NCBI GenBank assembly: GCA_040389165.1
Contig: JAZKAK010000021.1
Span: 20,999 to 84,998 of the forward strand
Reading direction: 5' to 3'
DNA: 64,000 bases
Source of the DNA: CAIOTO01 sp040389165
GTDB taxonomy: Bacteria > Pseudomonadota > Alphaproteobacteria > Paracaedibacterales > CAIOTO01
Part shown: positions 1 through 8,811 of the stretch, piece after piece
Position numbering within the stretch: position 1 is the stretch's first letter
Layout of the letters: each line of letters opens with the position of its first letter
Position numbers and translations under genes: made by a program
Notes under the pieces: model-generated
The model's database searches: none
The model's input: only the letters and a program-made list of their open reading frames with translations
What the model was told of the DNA's origin: nothing

Positions 1-399
1 TTTTGTTATCAATGTTTCATTCATAGCGATCATTTCATCAATATGCTCCGTTGCGCGCGGCTCAATGTCGGGCAACAATCCACCCAAAGCAGAAATATCT
101 TGATGATAATCCGTCAAAGTCTTTTCAGTTAGTTCACGTATTGAGATGTTTAATTCACGCGCACGCATGTTGATTTTATCATCTACATCAGTAACATTGC
201 GTACATAGGTAACCTTTGGAAAACAGACTTTAAAAAATCGGTATAGGACATCAAATACAATCGCAGATCGTGCATTGCCAATATGTGGACGGTCATAAAC
301 CGTTGGGCCGCACAAATAAAAACCAACATGATTGGGATCAATGGGAGTGAAAAGCTCTTTCTGGTGCGTAATTGTATTCGTTAGCTTAATCTGTATCAT
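1..399 (-). CDS. cysS: Cysteinyl-tRNA synthetase, N-terminal part (cut by window edge)
   Basis: The first 133 codons of cysteinyl-tRNA synthetase are present; the gene continues past the left edge. Read from the ATG at 399, the protein begins MIQIKLTNTITHQ and carries the family block CGPTVYDRPHIGNAR. That block holds the zinc-ligand cysteine (about residue 30) and the HIGN form of the class I HIGH signature (residues 39-42), followed by VRNVTDVDDKI. The enzyme charges tRNA-Cys with cysteine in the cytoplasm. It is divergent from rpoZ, with about 90 bases between the two starts that must hold both promoters. Confidence 0.95.
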   Translation of the reverse strand, partial: MIQIKLTNTITHQKELFTPIDPNHVGFYLCGPTVYDRPHIGNARSAIVFDVLYRFFKVCFPKVTYVRNVTDVDDKINMRARELNISIRELTEKTLTDYHQDISALGGLLPDIEPRATEHIDEMIAMNETLITK

Positions 400-489
400 A
401 AAAAAATCTTTGGTTTTCAGTGGATGTTTCACTTTAGAACGTGTTATCATTATTAATCAAATTATTATCATATAAGTAAGGCAAGAAAA

Positions 490-918
490 ATGGCACGCGT
501 AACTGTAGAAGATTGCATTTTAAATGTTCCTAATCGCTTCGAACTCGTACTTCTGAGTGCAAAAAGAGCACGCGAAATATCAGCTGGCTCCCCATTAACC
601 GTTGCTCGTGATAACGATAAGAATCCTGTAATTGCTCTCCGTGAGATTTCAGAGAATTCAATTGATATTGCGGCATTGCGTGATAATTTAATTAAAAGCC
701 TTCAAAAACATGTATTTGTTGAAAATCATGAATCCGAACTCGACGAAGAAATGCAAGAATCTATTGATTCTGTTAGCGAATGGGATGAGGAAGTTGGCGC
801 TTTAGCGATCGATGGTGATGATTCCGATGGTGACATCGACGACGGAGAGACTGAATCAGATGAGGATTCAGATGAAGATGAGACTGATGACGCCGAAGAA
901 ACAGATGAAGACGAATAA
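490..918 (+). CDS. rpoZ: RNA polymerase omega subunit
   Basis: The N-terminal 65 residues match the omega subunit, starting MARVTVEDC and continuing with NRFELVLLSAKRAREI and the PVIALREI block. Omega helps beta-prime fold and assemble into RNA polymerase and can take part in (p)ppGpp sensing. The protein has 142 residues, longer than the roughly 90 of E. coli, because of a very acidic Asp/Glu tail from about residue 75 onward; acidic tails on omega are common in alphaproteobacteria. It lies directly upstream of the (p)ppGpp synthetase/hydrolase gene, as in many proteobacteria, so co-transcription is likely. Confidence 0.96.
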   Translation: MARVTVEDCILNVPNRFELVLLSAKRAREISAGSPLTVARDNDKNPVIALREISENSIDIAALRDNLIKSLQKHVFVENHESELDEEMQESIDSVSEWDEEVGALAIDGDDSDGDIDDGETESDEDSDEDETDDAEETDEDE

Positions 919-952
919 AAAGACTAATAAATAATAGTGGAGCAATCGCTGA

Positions 953-3094
953 GTGTTACGTCAATTTGAGCTGGTTGAACGACTAAAAGCATATGACCCA
1001 ACGGCTGATGAAGATCTCATCAACCGCGCATATGTTTTTTCTGTTAAAAGCCATGGTTGTCAAGCACGTGATTCTGGAGACCCTTATTTTTCACATCCCA
1101 TCGAAGTTGCAGGCATCCTTACTGAGCTAAAATTAGACAGCCAATCAATCGCAACAGGCCTATTACACGATACTGTTGAAGACACAGTTGCAACAATCGA
1201 GGAAATTGAGACCTATTTCGGAACCGAAATAGCCCACCTCGTCAATGGCGTGACTAAATTATCAAAACTCGAACTTCAATCTGAAGCAACTAAACAAGCA
1301 GAGAATTTCAGAAAACTTGTTTTAGCAATGTCGAGTGACATTCGTGTTCTGCTTGTTAAATTAGCCGACCGTTTGCATAATATGCGAACACTACATCACG
1401 TTGTATCTGAAGAAAAACGTCGTCGCATTGCCCATGAAACATTAGAAATTTACGCGCCGCTCGCGGAACGAATGGGGATCCATTGGATTAAGGATGAACT
1501 TGAAGATCTTGCTTTTAGTCAATTGCAGCCTGACATATATGAATCAATCAAAAGCCGCCTTAAATTTATATATCAAGCCTCAGCCGATACAATTGCCCTT
1601 ATTATTGAAGACATTAAGAATGTTGCCATAACATTTCACTTGAAATGCACAATCAGTGGCCGTCTAAAAACGCCTTATTCCATTTGGCGGAAAATGCAGC
1701 AAAAGAATGTAACGTTAGAGCAATTATCTGATATTATGGCTTTTCGTATTTTGGTTGGCTCGGCATCCGAATGCTACCAAGCACTCGGCATTATGCACAG
1801 TCACTACATGGTGGTCCCTGGTCGCTTTAAAGATTACATAAGCACACCCAAACCAAACAATTATCAATCGTTACATACATGTCTTATCGGCCCTTTAAAT
1901 CAACGTATTGAAATCCAAATACGAACAGCTGATATGCATGATATATGTGAGAATGGTGTCGCAGCTCATTGGCAGTATAAGCAGGGTGATAAGACGCATG
2001 ATGGCAAGCAATATGCTTGGCTTCGTGGGCTTCTCGAAATTTTAGAACATGCATCCAGCCCAGATGAATTCTTAGAGCATACAAAACTTGAAATGTTCCA
2101 AGATCAAGTATTTTGCTTTACGCCAAAAGGTGAGCTAATAAATCTACCAAGTGGTGCAACGCCCGTTGATTTTGCGTATTCCATTCATTCTGAAGTTGGA
2201 AATCGGACTGTTGGCGTAAAGATAAACGGTCGCCAAATGCCACTTCGTACCCAACTTAAAAATGGTGATCAAGTTGATATTGTCACAGCAAAGTCACAAA
2301 GCCCATCTCCCACATGGGAACGTTTTGTCGTCACAGGAAAAGCACGTGCATGCATACGTCGTTTTATACGCGGCCAACAACGTCAGCAATTCAGCGAATT
2401 AGGAAAATCACTTCTTCACAAAGCGTGCATAAAAGAAGGCCAAGCATTTAACGATAAGAATTTCACAAAGATACTTGGAAAATTCCATTATCTCGTACTC
2501 GATGATTTATACTCAGCCATAGGCGAAGGGATCCAATCAGCAAAAGAAGTTCTTTCTGCAATCAATCCTGAGATACCCCGCGCAAAGAAAGAAATAGTCG
2601 CTTCTGATATAAAGAATAAAACAGCGAAGCCAGCCATTCATGACCCCGCTCAATTTATTGAAGGGCTCATTTCAGGCATGTCTGTTCATTTTGCCGGTTG
2701 TTGCCACCCCTTACCAGGTGACGATATTTCTGGTGTGGTTGTGACGGGTAAAGGCGTTACGATCCATACACATGATTGTGAAGTCATTATCACGATTCCA
2801 GACCCTGAACGCGTCCTGGATCTAGCTTGGCATGAAATACACGGTCAAGAACATGGCTATAAGCATGTTGGACGCTTAAAAGTTACGTTTTTGAACAAAC
2901 CCGGCAGTTTGGCTGCTATGACAACAACGATCAGCAAACAATCTGCAGATATCGTGAATCTTAAAGTAACAAATCGAACAATCGATTTTTGGGATTTATT
3001 TGTCGACGTTGAAGTAAAAGATGTTGATCATCTCTCAACCTTAAAAGCATCGTTAAGGTCTGTGCCAGCGATTTTATCCGTGGATCGAATTTAA
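953..3094 (+). CDS. Bifunctional (p)ppGpp synthetase/hydrolase (Rsh, RelA/SpoT family)
   Basis: This 713-residue protein has the full Rsh architecture: an HD hydrolase domain with an intact HDTVED motif (His72-Asp73), a RelA/SpoT synthetase domain with RFKDYI and NNYQSLHT near residues 290-305, a TGS domain from about 382, a conserved-cysteine region (GCCHPLPGDD near 581), and a C-terminal ACT domain from about 642. It makes and degrades the alarmone (p)ppGpp and so sets the stringent response. The intact HD motif argues for a bifunctional SpoT-like enzyme, not a synthetase-only RelA. The start is GTG at 953 with AGTGGAG upstream. It follows rpoZ by 34 bases. Confidence 0.96.
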   Translation: MLRQFELVERLKAYDPTADEDLINRAYVFSVKSHGCQARDSGDPYFSHPIEVAGILTELKLDSQSIATGLLHDTVEDTVATIEEIETYFGTEIAHLVNGVTKLSKLELQSEATKQAENFRKLVLAMSSDIRVLLVKLADRLHNMRTLHHVVSEEKRRRIAHETLEIYAPLAERMGIHWIKDELEDLAFSQLQPDIYESIKSRLKFIYQASADTIALIIEDIKNVAITFHLKCTISGRLKTPYSIWRKMQQKNVTLEQLSDIMAFRILVGSASECYQALGIMHSHYMVVPGRFKDYISTPKPNNYQSLHTCLIGPLNQRIEIQIRTADMHDICENGVAAHWQYKQGDKTHDGKQYAWLRGLLEILEHASSPDEFLEHTKLEMFQDQVFCFTPKGELINLPSGATPVDFAYSIHSEVGNRTVGVKINGRQMPLRTQLKNGDQVDIVTAKSQSPSPTWERFVVTGKARACIRRFIRGQQRQQFSELGKSLLHKACIKEGQAFNDKNFTKILGKFHYLVLDDLYSAIGEGIQSAKEVLSAINPEIPRAKKEIVASDIKNKTAKPAIHDPAQFIEGLISGMSVHFAGCCHPLPGDDISGVVVTGKGVTIHTHDCEVIITIPDPERVLDLAWHEIHGQEHGYKHVGRLKVTFLNKPGSLAAMTTTISKQSADIVNLKVTNRTIDFWDLFVDVEVKDVDHLSTLKASLRSVPAILSVDRI

Positions 3095-3109
3095 AGCACT
3101 CAGGTGTTT

Positions 3110-3889
3110 TTAAATAACAGTCCTGACTCTTTTCAACCAATACAGCCCTATTGCCATCATCGGCACACAAAGCGCCTGCCCCAACGTTAGCGTTGTAAAG
3201 CCAAGTGATATAAAGCCATCTGGATGCCGATATTGCTCGACCCAGAAACGAATTACCCCATAAGACAACATAAAAAGACCCGATAGTCGACCAGGTGTTT
3301 TGGCAAATCTTCCAAGGAAAAGCCATGTTAGCAAACCAATAACAAGCCCCTCACCTATTGCTTCATACAACTGACTAGGATGCCTTGGCAGACCATCGCT
3401 ATGTGGAAAGATCATTGCCCAGGCTACGTCTGTTGGTCGGCCATAATGTTCAGCGTTGATAAAATTTGCAATGCGTCCCAGGAACAGTCCAATTGGCGAG
3501 ACGACAGCGAGCAAGTCTCCAAAACGCATCAAATGCATCTTCATCTTTCTACAATAAAGAATGGTTGCAATAATAACGCCCAGCAGTCCCCCATGAAAAG
3601 CCATGCCCCCTTGCCTTGTCTTTAAAATATCAATAGGATGCTCAAGAAAATGAATCGGGTCATAAAAAAGAACGTATCCTAAACGTCCGCCAATGATAAT
3701 TCCCGCGACTGCCCAGGTAATAAAATCATCTATTTCTTTTTGCGAAAAATTGAATGTGTGTGCTATATGACGTGCATAAAGCCACGCCAACGATATTCCT
3801 GCAAGATACGCAATTCCATACCAGTGAATAGATATCAACCCAAAGTCAATGGCAACAGGATCAACATTAAGAAAAGAAATAAGATACAT
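3110..3889 (-). CDS. lgt: Prolipoprotein diacylglyceryl transferase
   Basis: Lgt moves a diacylglyceryl group from phosphatidylglycerol to the lipobox cysteine of prolipoproteins in the inner membrane. The 259-residue product is strongly hydrophobic and carries the family signature GRIANFINAEHYGRPTD (residues 138-153), the AFHGGLLG block (97-104, with the essential His) and the late GLTWLFLGR-type membrane segment. Its substrates in this window include the predicted lipoproteins MltA and the glycine-zipper protein. It is convergent with the (p)ppGpp synthetase gene, with a 15-base gap. Confidence 0.96.
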   Translation of the reverse strand: MYLISFLNVDPVAIDFGLISIHWYGIAYLAGISLAWLYARHIAHTFNFSQKEIDDFITWAVAGIIIGGRLGYVLFYDPIHFLEHPIDILKTRQGGMAFHGGLLGVIIATILYCRKMKMHLMRFGDLLAVVSPIGLFLGRIANFINAEHYGRPTDVAWAMIFPHSDGLPRHPSQLYEAIGEGLVIGLLTWLFLGRFAKTPGRLSGLFMLSYGVIRFWVEQYRHPDGFISLGFTTLTLGQALCVPMMAIGLYWLKRVRTVI

Positions 3890-3918
3890 AGGTGCCCTTA
3901 CAAGTTAATTAGAAATGC

Positions 3919-4052
3919 AGTGCTCAATTTTTTTTAAACCTAGATTTCTCTTCGTGTATTCCGCGTCCCCGGACATGATCCGGGGATCAACCCGCGGATC
4001 TAGATGCCCGGATCATGTCCGGGCAATACACAGGTAGCAAAACTTGAGCACT
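3919..4052. repeat. Nested intergenic inverted repeats
   Basis: Between yejB and lgt lie two near-palindromes, at 3967-3985 (CCCCGGA / TCCGGGG arms) and 4006-4024 (GCCCGGA / TCCGGGC arms). Each is the reverse complement of the other in its core, so together they can fold as one long hairpin. The symmetry extends outward: GTGTATT at 3954-3960 pairs with AATACAC at 4025-4031, and AGTGCTCAA at 3919-3927 pairs with TTGAGCACT at 4044-4052. The GC-rich core contrasts with the AT-rich surroundings. It resembles dispersed palindromic elements of proteobacterial genomes and may also act as a terminator or mRNA stabiliser after yejB. Confidence 0.75.
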
Positions 4053-4067
4053 ACGTTTAGTACCGTA

Positions 4068-5171
4068 TTAATTACCACGACTAGCTGACAAATCAATCCT
4101 ACGATCAACAAGCATGTAACATATGTCGCCTAATAAATGTAAAAACATTCCTAACAAAGTAAACATATAAAGTGTACCAAACATAACAGGATAATTACGG
4201 CTTAATGCTGCTTCAAAACCCAGCAAACCAAGACCGTCTAATGAAAATAAAACTTCAATCAGTAACGACGATGTAAATAAAACAGCAATGAATGTTGCAG
4301 GGAAACCAGCGATTACAATCAGCATAGCATTGCGAAAAATATGATTATACAACACTTGGTGTTTGGTGGCTCCTTTTGCACGCGCTGTAATGACATATTG
4401 CTTGTTAATTTCTTCCATAAAAGAATTCTTTGTAAGCAATGTTAATTTAGCAAAACCAACCATAACCATCGAGGTTAATGGTAATGCTAAATGCCAAAAA
4501 TAGTCTTTAATCTGCCCAAACCAAGATAATTTATCATGATAATCGGAAACCAAACCACGCAAAGGAAAAACGCTAAAGAAACTCCCTCCTGCAAAAATGA
4601 TAATAAGAAAGAGAGCAAATAAGAAGCTTGGTACGGCATAAGCAACAATTACTAACGCACTCGTCCACACATCGAAATACGTGCCATCACGCACAGCTTT
4701 AGCAATTCCAAGAGGAATTGAAATAAGATAAACAAAAAAAGTTGTCCATAACCCCAACGATACTGAGACAGGCATTTTTTCTCTAACTAAAGATACAACT
4801 GTTTGGTCACTAAAATAACTTTTACCAAAATCAAAAGTAAGATAATTTTTAATCATTAAGAAAAATCGTTCATGCGCAGGTTTATCAAATCCAAATTGTT
4901 TTTCAAGCTCTTTAATAAAAGCTGGATCAATACCTTGAGCGCCCTTATAAAAAGATGAATGATTTTCTGAAAAACCAACATTTGCACCACCTCCCATTGC
5001 ATCGCCGCCACCAAATCTCATATCAATATCGGATGCCTGACCTTGCATTTTAGAAAGAATTTGCTGAACAGGACCACCTGGTGCTGCTTGAATAATAATA
5101 AAATTAATGAGCATAATGCCAAATAGCGTTGGTATCATGAGTAAAATTCGTTTTAACAAGTAACTTAGCAT
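4068..5171 (-). CDS. yejB: YejB-type peptide ABC transporter permease
   Basis: This 367-residue inner-membrane permease resembles YejB of the YejABEF oligopeptide/microcin C importer. It starts with the typical DppB-like first membrane helix (MLSYLLKRILLMIPTLFGI), followed by IIIQAAPGGPVQQIL and a long periplasmic loop. The ABC-coupling region (TARAKGATKHQVLYNHIFRN) contacts the ATPase. The length fits E. coli YejB. No yejA, yejE or yejF lies beside it: the gene downstream is lgt and the one upstream is divergent uppS. The permease is therefore isolated here; partner genes may sit elsewhere. The exact substrate is unknown. Confidence 0.88.
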   Translation of the reverse strand: MLSYLLKRILLMIPTLFGIMLINFIIIQAAPGGPVQQILSKMQGQASDIDMRFGGGDAMGGGANVGFSENHSSFYKGAQGIDPAFIKELEKQFGFDKPAHERFFLMIKNYLTFDFGKSYFSDQTVVSLVREKMPVSVSLGLWTTFFVYLISIPLGIAKAVRDGTYFDVWTSALVIVAYAVPSFLFALFLIIIFAGGSFFSVFPLRGLVSDYHDKLSWFGQIKDYFWHLALPLTSMVMVGFAKLTLLTKNSFMEEINKQYVITARAKGATKHQVLYNHIFRNAMLIVIAGFPATFIAVLFTSSLLIEVLFSLDGLGLLGFEAALSRNYPVMFGTLYMFTLLGMFLHLLGDICYMLVDRRIDLSASRGN

Positions 5172-5317
5172 TAGAAACGTTCGATTATGAGCTTACTCTT
5201 ATTTTTTAGCATGATTTTAGAGACAACAGGCAAAAAAACAACATCTTACAAAAAAAAACAACATAAACTGCACAAAAAGCAGAAGCACCTTACAAATTAC
5301 AAAGAAAAACTTGACGT

Positions 5318-6100
5318 ATGCTACTAAATGCTGTTTTATCAATAAATAATCTACTATTAAACATGTATTCATATCCTGTGCTAAACACGCCAACGTTGAC
5401 AGAAAAACCTATTCGTCATATATCCGTCATTATGGATGGTAACGGGCGATGGGCAAAGAAAAAGAATCTTCCTACAATTGCAGGACATAAAGCTGGCGCA
5501 GAAGCTGCCCGCCGTATTACAGAGGCTGCAGCAAAACATAACGTAGAATTCCTTACACTCTATACTTTTTCAACTGAAAACTGGAATAGAGATAAGCATT
5601 GGATTAGTGAGCTTTTCGGTCTTCTAGAATGGTACCTTGAAAATGAAATTAAATCTCTGCATAAAAACAATGTACGCCTAAAAACCATTGGCGATCATCA
5701 ACGACTACCGCTCAAAATACAGAAGCTTATTGTAAAAGCCGAAGAAAAAACAAAAGATAATACAGGCATAACAGTCGTGCTTGCGTTAAGCTACACAGGT
5801 CGCGATGAAATAGTCCGGGCTGTCAATAAAATCATCAAAGATGTTCAAAAAGGTGAAATCGATTCTATCGATGATAAATCATTTGAGCGATACCTTGATA
5901 CATACAACATTCCAGATCCAGAACTTCAAATTAGAACCAGTGGCGAAAAACGCATAAGCAATTATTTATTATGGCAAATTGCCTATACCGAACTTGTTTT
6001 TGATGATGTTTTGTGGCCTGATTTTACAGAAGAACACTTCGAGAAAGCTATTTATGAATTCAAGAACCGAGACCGTCGATTTGGTGGCGATGTCGCTTAA
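5318..6100 (+). CDS. uppS: Isoprenyl transferase (undecaprenyl diphosphate synthase)
   Basis: UppS condenses isopentenyl diphosphate onto farnesyl diphosphate to make the C55 carrier lipid for peptidoglycan. The family motif MDGNGRWA includes the catalytic Asp (residue 40 from this start). Further family blocks are GHKAGAEA, LYTFSTENW, and the C-terminal IRTSGEKRISNYLLWQ with AYTELVF. The first 30 residues are not conserved; an internal ATG at 5363 is an alternative start, and neither has a strong ribosome-binding site. The 3' end overlaps cdsA by 11 bases, so the two are translationally coupled. Confidence 0.95.
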   Translation: MLLNAVLSINNLLLNMYSYPVLNTPTLTEKPIRHISVIMDGNGRWAKKKNLPTIAGHKAGAEAARRITEAAAKHNVEFLTLYTFSTENWNRDKHWISELFGLLEWYLENEIKSLHKNNVRLKTIGDHQRLPLKIQKLIVKAEEKTKDNTGITVVLALSYTGRDEIVRAVNKIIKDVQKGEIDSIDDKSFERYLDTYNIPDPELQIRTSGEKRISNYLLWQIAYTELVFDDVLWPDFTEEHFEKAIYEFKNRDRRFGGDVA

Positions 6101-6923
6101 GAAATCACATTTGGCGCAGCCACAATTTGAGCTATTAACGCGAGCACTAAGCGCTAGCGTATTGATTCCATTTTTCTTATGGATAACCTACACCGGTGGC
6201 TGGCTATTTTATAGCGCGCTAACGCTTGTTTTTACAGCAGCACTTCGTGAATGGTCCAGACTTTCAACAAACAGTATATTTCATCCGCTCTGTCTCTTTG
6301 CAATTATTGGATTAGCTTTCCGTCATCTAAATGGCTATGAACTTTCGATACAAATCATCGGCGCCATTGCATTTGTTGGAGCACTTTACTATCAACGGCT
6401 AACTCTGTTTTTGCCATCACTACAACGTTGGATGCTTTTTCTAGGTGGGTTAGTTTACATCACAGCGGCCATGGAATCGTTTATTTTACTCAGCGAAAAA
6501 AACCAGAAAGGTTCACTTCTAATTATCTGGCTCTATGGAATTGTCTGGGCAACAGATAGTGGCGCCTATATCATCGGCCGTGCTGTAAAAGGCCCTAAAT
6601 TATCTCCACGAATTAGTCCTAATAAAACATGGTCTGGTTTTATTGGTGGAATTATACTATCTATCCTTACAGGACAATATCTTCTAAAAGCATTTGACAT
6701 ATCACTTTCTTCTTCTGTACCAAATGTTGCTCTTATTTTATTACTTTCTCTGACAGCACATTCTGGAGATCTGATCGAGTCAGCTGTCAAACGTTATTTC
6801 GGCGTCAAAAATGCAGGGGATCTAATTCCTGGACATGGCGGAATTCTTGATCGATTAGACAGTCTTCTTTTTGTTGTTATTGTCATGGGCTTATTAGTAT
6901 TACTTAACATCATCACTGTGTAG
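6090..6923 (+). CDS. cdsA: Phosphatidate cytidylyltransferase (CDP-diglyceride synthase)
   Basis: CdsA makes CDP-diacylglycerol from phosphatidate and CTP, the branch point of phospholipid synthesis. The 277-residue protein has several membrane helices, the SPNKTWSGFIGG block and the C-terminal signature SAVKRYFGVKNAGD...LIPGHGGILDRLD. In the signature the usual K-D pair reads K-N, a small departure. The ATG at 6090, inside the end of uppS and preceded by GGTGG, is chosen over the longer open frame from 5979, because the extra 37 residues are out-of-frame uppS sequence. It forms an operon with uppS. Confidence 0.93.
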   Translation: MSLKKSHLAQPQFELLTRALSASVLIPFFLWITYTGGWLFYSALTLVFTAALREWSRLSTNSIFHPLCLFAIIGLAFRHLNGYELSIQIIGAIAFVGALYYQRLTLFLPSLQRWMLFLGGLVYITAAMESFILLSEKNQKGSLLIIWLYGIVWATDSGAYIIGRAVKGPKLSPRISPNKTWSGFIGGIILSILTGQYLLKAFDISLSSSVPNVALILLLSLTAHSGDLIESAVKRYFGVKNAGDLIPGHGGILDRLDSLLFVVIVMGLLVLLNIITV

Positions 6924-6933
6924 AAGTTCTGCA

Positions 6934-7188
6934 TTAGACATCTGAGAAAAAAACCTCCACGGCATTTTCTTCAAATGATTCTGTGGGAGCAAAAACCACT
7001 CCACTCTCATCATCTAAAAACTCTGGAACACCATCAATTAAGAAATTATTATCATCATTAATGCTCTGTTGATGCATAGTATGCTTAATACGAATTGATG
7101 CCGTATCATCTTTGATATAACTAAGAAAATAACTTGTAAAAATCCCCATTGAGAATCCAAAAACAATCGTGTAAATACCTTTTTTCAC
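6934..7188 (-). CDS. Small single-pass membrane protein, unknown function
   Basis: An 84-residue reading frame from a GTG at 7188. The product starts MKKGIYTIVFGFSMGIFTSYFLSY, which looks like one membrane anchor or a signal-anchor, followed by a mostly acidic tail rich in Asp, Glu and Asn. No family is recognised. It converges on cdsA with a 10-base gap and is divergent from the patatin gene. The frame may be real because it neatly fills the gap and has a plausible hydrophobic start, but there is no strong ribosome-binding site and coding status is uncertain. Confidence 0.5.
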   Translation of the reverse strand: MKKGIYTIVFGFSMGIFTSYFLSYIKDDTASIRIKHTMHQQSINDDNNFLIDGVPEFLDDESGVVFAPTESFEENAVEVFFSDV

Positions 7189-7533
7189 GTTTTCTCATTA
7201 TAAAACAAATCTCTATACTTATATCTAACACACCTATATGAACAAATCATTAATGAAAAACATTAAATATTTGTACATATAAATTAATTTTTTTTAACGT
7301 ATTGCACATGCTGCATTTATTCTACATATCAGTATTAAAATACAAAACATCTCTTTTTGTGATAATAAAAAATTATATATATTCTTAACAAGAAAATATT
7401 ACACAACATGAATGTTGATACATTCCAATAAAAATTACCTATAAATATTTATATTAACACTTTGTTAACTTTCTCCCCCTAACTAGATTTTTGCAGAGAA
7501 CACGCAGAAAAACATTATAGGAGGGTATAAATT
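7189..7533. other. 345-base AT-rich intergenic region
   Basis: No gene is supported here on either strand. The stretch is very AT-rich and must hold the promoter of the downstream patatin gene. The only clear element is a strong ribosome-binding site, AGGAGGG, at about 7520-7526, ideally spaced from the ATG at 7534. Confidence 0.6.
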
Positions 7534-8667
7534 ATGTCTAACATTTCACAGAAAACACATCTAAGACAGAGTTTTATAACTTTAATAACTTACTTATCCA
7601 TTTCCACACTTAACGCAGGAATTCCCACTTTAAAAAGCATTGTTGATGAATCAAGCACATCGTCAAAAACAGTTCGCATACTTAGTTTTGATGGTGGAGG
7701 GGTTCGCGGAATTGTTGAAGCTGAACTTGTTCGATTACTCGAGGAACGCCTCAATGAGAAGCAAAGCGGAGACAAACACGTTTACCTAAGTGACTATTTT
7801 GATATCATCGGCGGCACATCAGCTGGTGGCATGCTCGCAACATTCTTAACAACTCCCTCATCAGCCGGCTCAATGCGCCCTAAATATACAGCAGAAGACA
7901 TTGTTGACATCCTATATCATCGCGTATCAGACATGTTTGTTCCGCGAATTATTTCGTTTGGCGGTCTATTTGGGGCAAAATATAGAATAGACTGCCTGCG
8001 TTCAGTTGCACATGAGTATCTTGGAGATGAGAAAACAAATAATACGACAAGACATACAGCGGTCTTAACGTATGATATACGTATGCAAGAAGCTAAGCTA
8101 ATCACAAGCTGGGATACAAAAGAAGTTTTTTCAAAAGTAGATGCCTCGACGGCAACGGCAGCTGCGCCCAGTTATTTTGATCCTTGCGAAATAACGACCA
8201 TTCCTGCCGCACGCAGAGCAGGTGTAGCAACACGTACACCTAAAGCATATACGCTTATAGATGGAGGAACCGCTGCAAATAATCCTGCTTTATACCTCAC
8301 CATAGAAGCAAAAAAACTTTATCCACAGGCAACCCAATTTGAACTTGTCTCAATAGGATCAGGACATTCAAACAAGCCACTTTTTGATATGCAAGAAGCT
8401 GGCATGTTGGCTTGGGCTCCGCATGTAGTGTCCATGTTTATCTCAGCACAAACAGCACAAACAGAAGCTTTTCTCGCAGGAATGGTTCCAGGAAACTACA
8501 CACGATTAACGCCATTATTAAATAGGGGCGATACACGCTTAGACAATACGGACGCAACGAACATGGCCATAAATATTATTGCAACACGTCGTTATGTTAA
8601 TTCTCAAATAGATAAAATAGATATGTTAATAGATCGTTTACTCAAACCAAGAACTGATTTTTTATAA
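7534..8667 (+). CDS. Exported patatin-like phospholipase
   Basis: The 377-residue protein is a PNPLA (patatin) acyl hydrolase. It shows the oxyanion-hole motif DGGGVRG (residues 53-59), the nucleophile elbow GTSAGG with Ser96, and the second catalytic residue Asp243 in DGG, so the Ser-Asp dyad is complete. Such enzymes cleave fatty acids from phospholipids. The N-terminus has a hydrophobic stretch (ITLITYLSISTLNAG) that reads as a signal peptide, so the enzyme is probably exported. Secreted patatins of intracellular alphaproteobacteria and of Legionella and Pseudomonas act on host membranes, which makes an effector role likely but inferred. It stands alone with its own strong ribosome-binding site. 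Confidence 0.92.
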   Translation: MSNISQKTHLRQSFITLITYLSISTLNAGIPTLKSIVDESSTSSKTVRILSFDGGGVRGIVEAELVRLLEERLNEKQSGDKHVYLSDYFDIIGGTSAGGMLATFLTTPSSAGSMRPKYTAEDIVDILYHRVSDMFVPRIISFGGLFGAKYRIDCLRSVAHEYLGDEKTNNTTRHTAVLTYDIRMQEAKLITSWDTKEVFSKVDASTATAAAPSYFDPCEITTIPAARRAGVATRTPKAYTLIDGGTAANNPALYLTIEAKKLYPQATQFELVSIGSGHSNKPLFDMQEAGMLAWAPHVVSMFISAQTAQTEAFLAGMVPGNYTRLTPLLNRGDTRLDNTDATNMAINIIATRRYVNSQIDKIDMLIDRLLKPRTDFL

Positions 8668-8770
8668 GGAGATAACGCGATAAATCTGCTGCACAGATCA
8701 TTCTATTACCTTTTAAAACAGAAGACTGTGTGGCGCATCAGACAAATAATTTAAGGTAAAAAAGTCTATT

Positions 8771-8794
8771 ATCACTCCCCCCTATAGGAGTGAT
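8771..8794. terminator. Hairpin between convergent genes
   Basis: ATCACTCC (8771-8778) and GGAGTGAT (8787-8794) form a perfect 8-bp stem with an 8-base loop between the ends of the patatin gene and the potH-like gene. The plus-strand T-run is poor; on the minus strand a T-run follows after about 8 bases. It may be a weak bidirectional terminator. Confidence 0.45.
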
Positions 8795-8811
8795 CTTCTC
8801 GACAATGGTTG

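Noticed and set aside
5979..6089. Longer start for cdsA
   Set aside because: The added 37 residues are uppS read in another frame; the ATG at 6090 has a ribosome-binding site and fits CdsA length.
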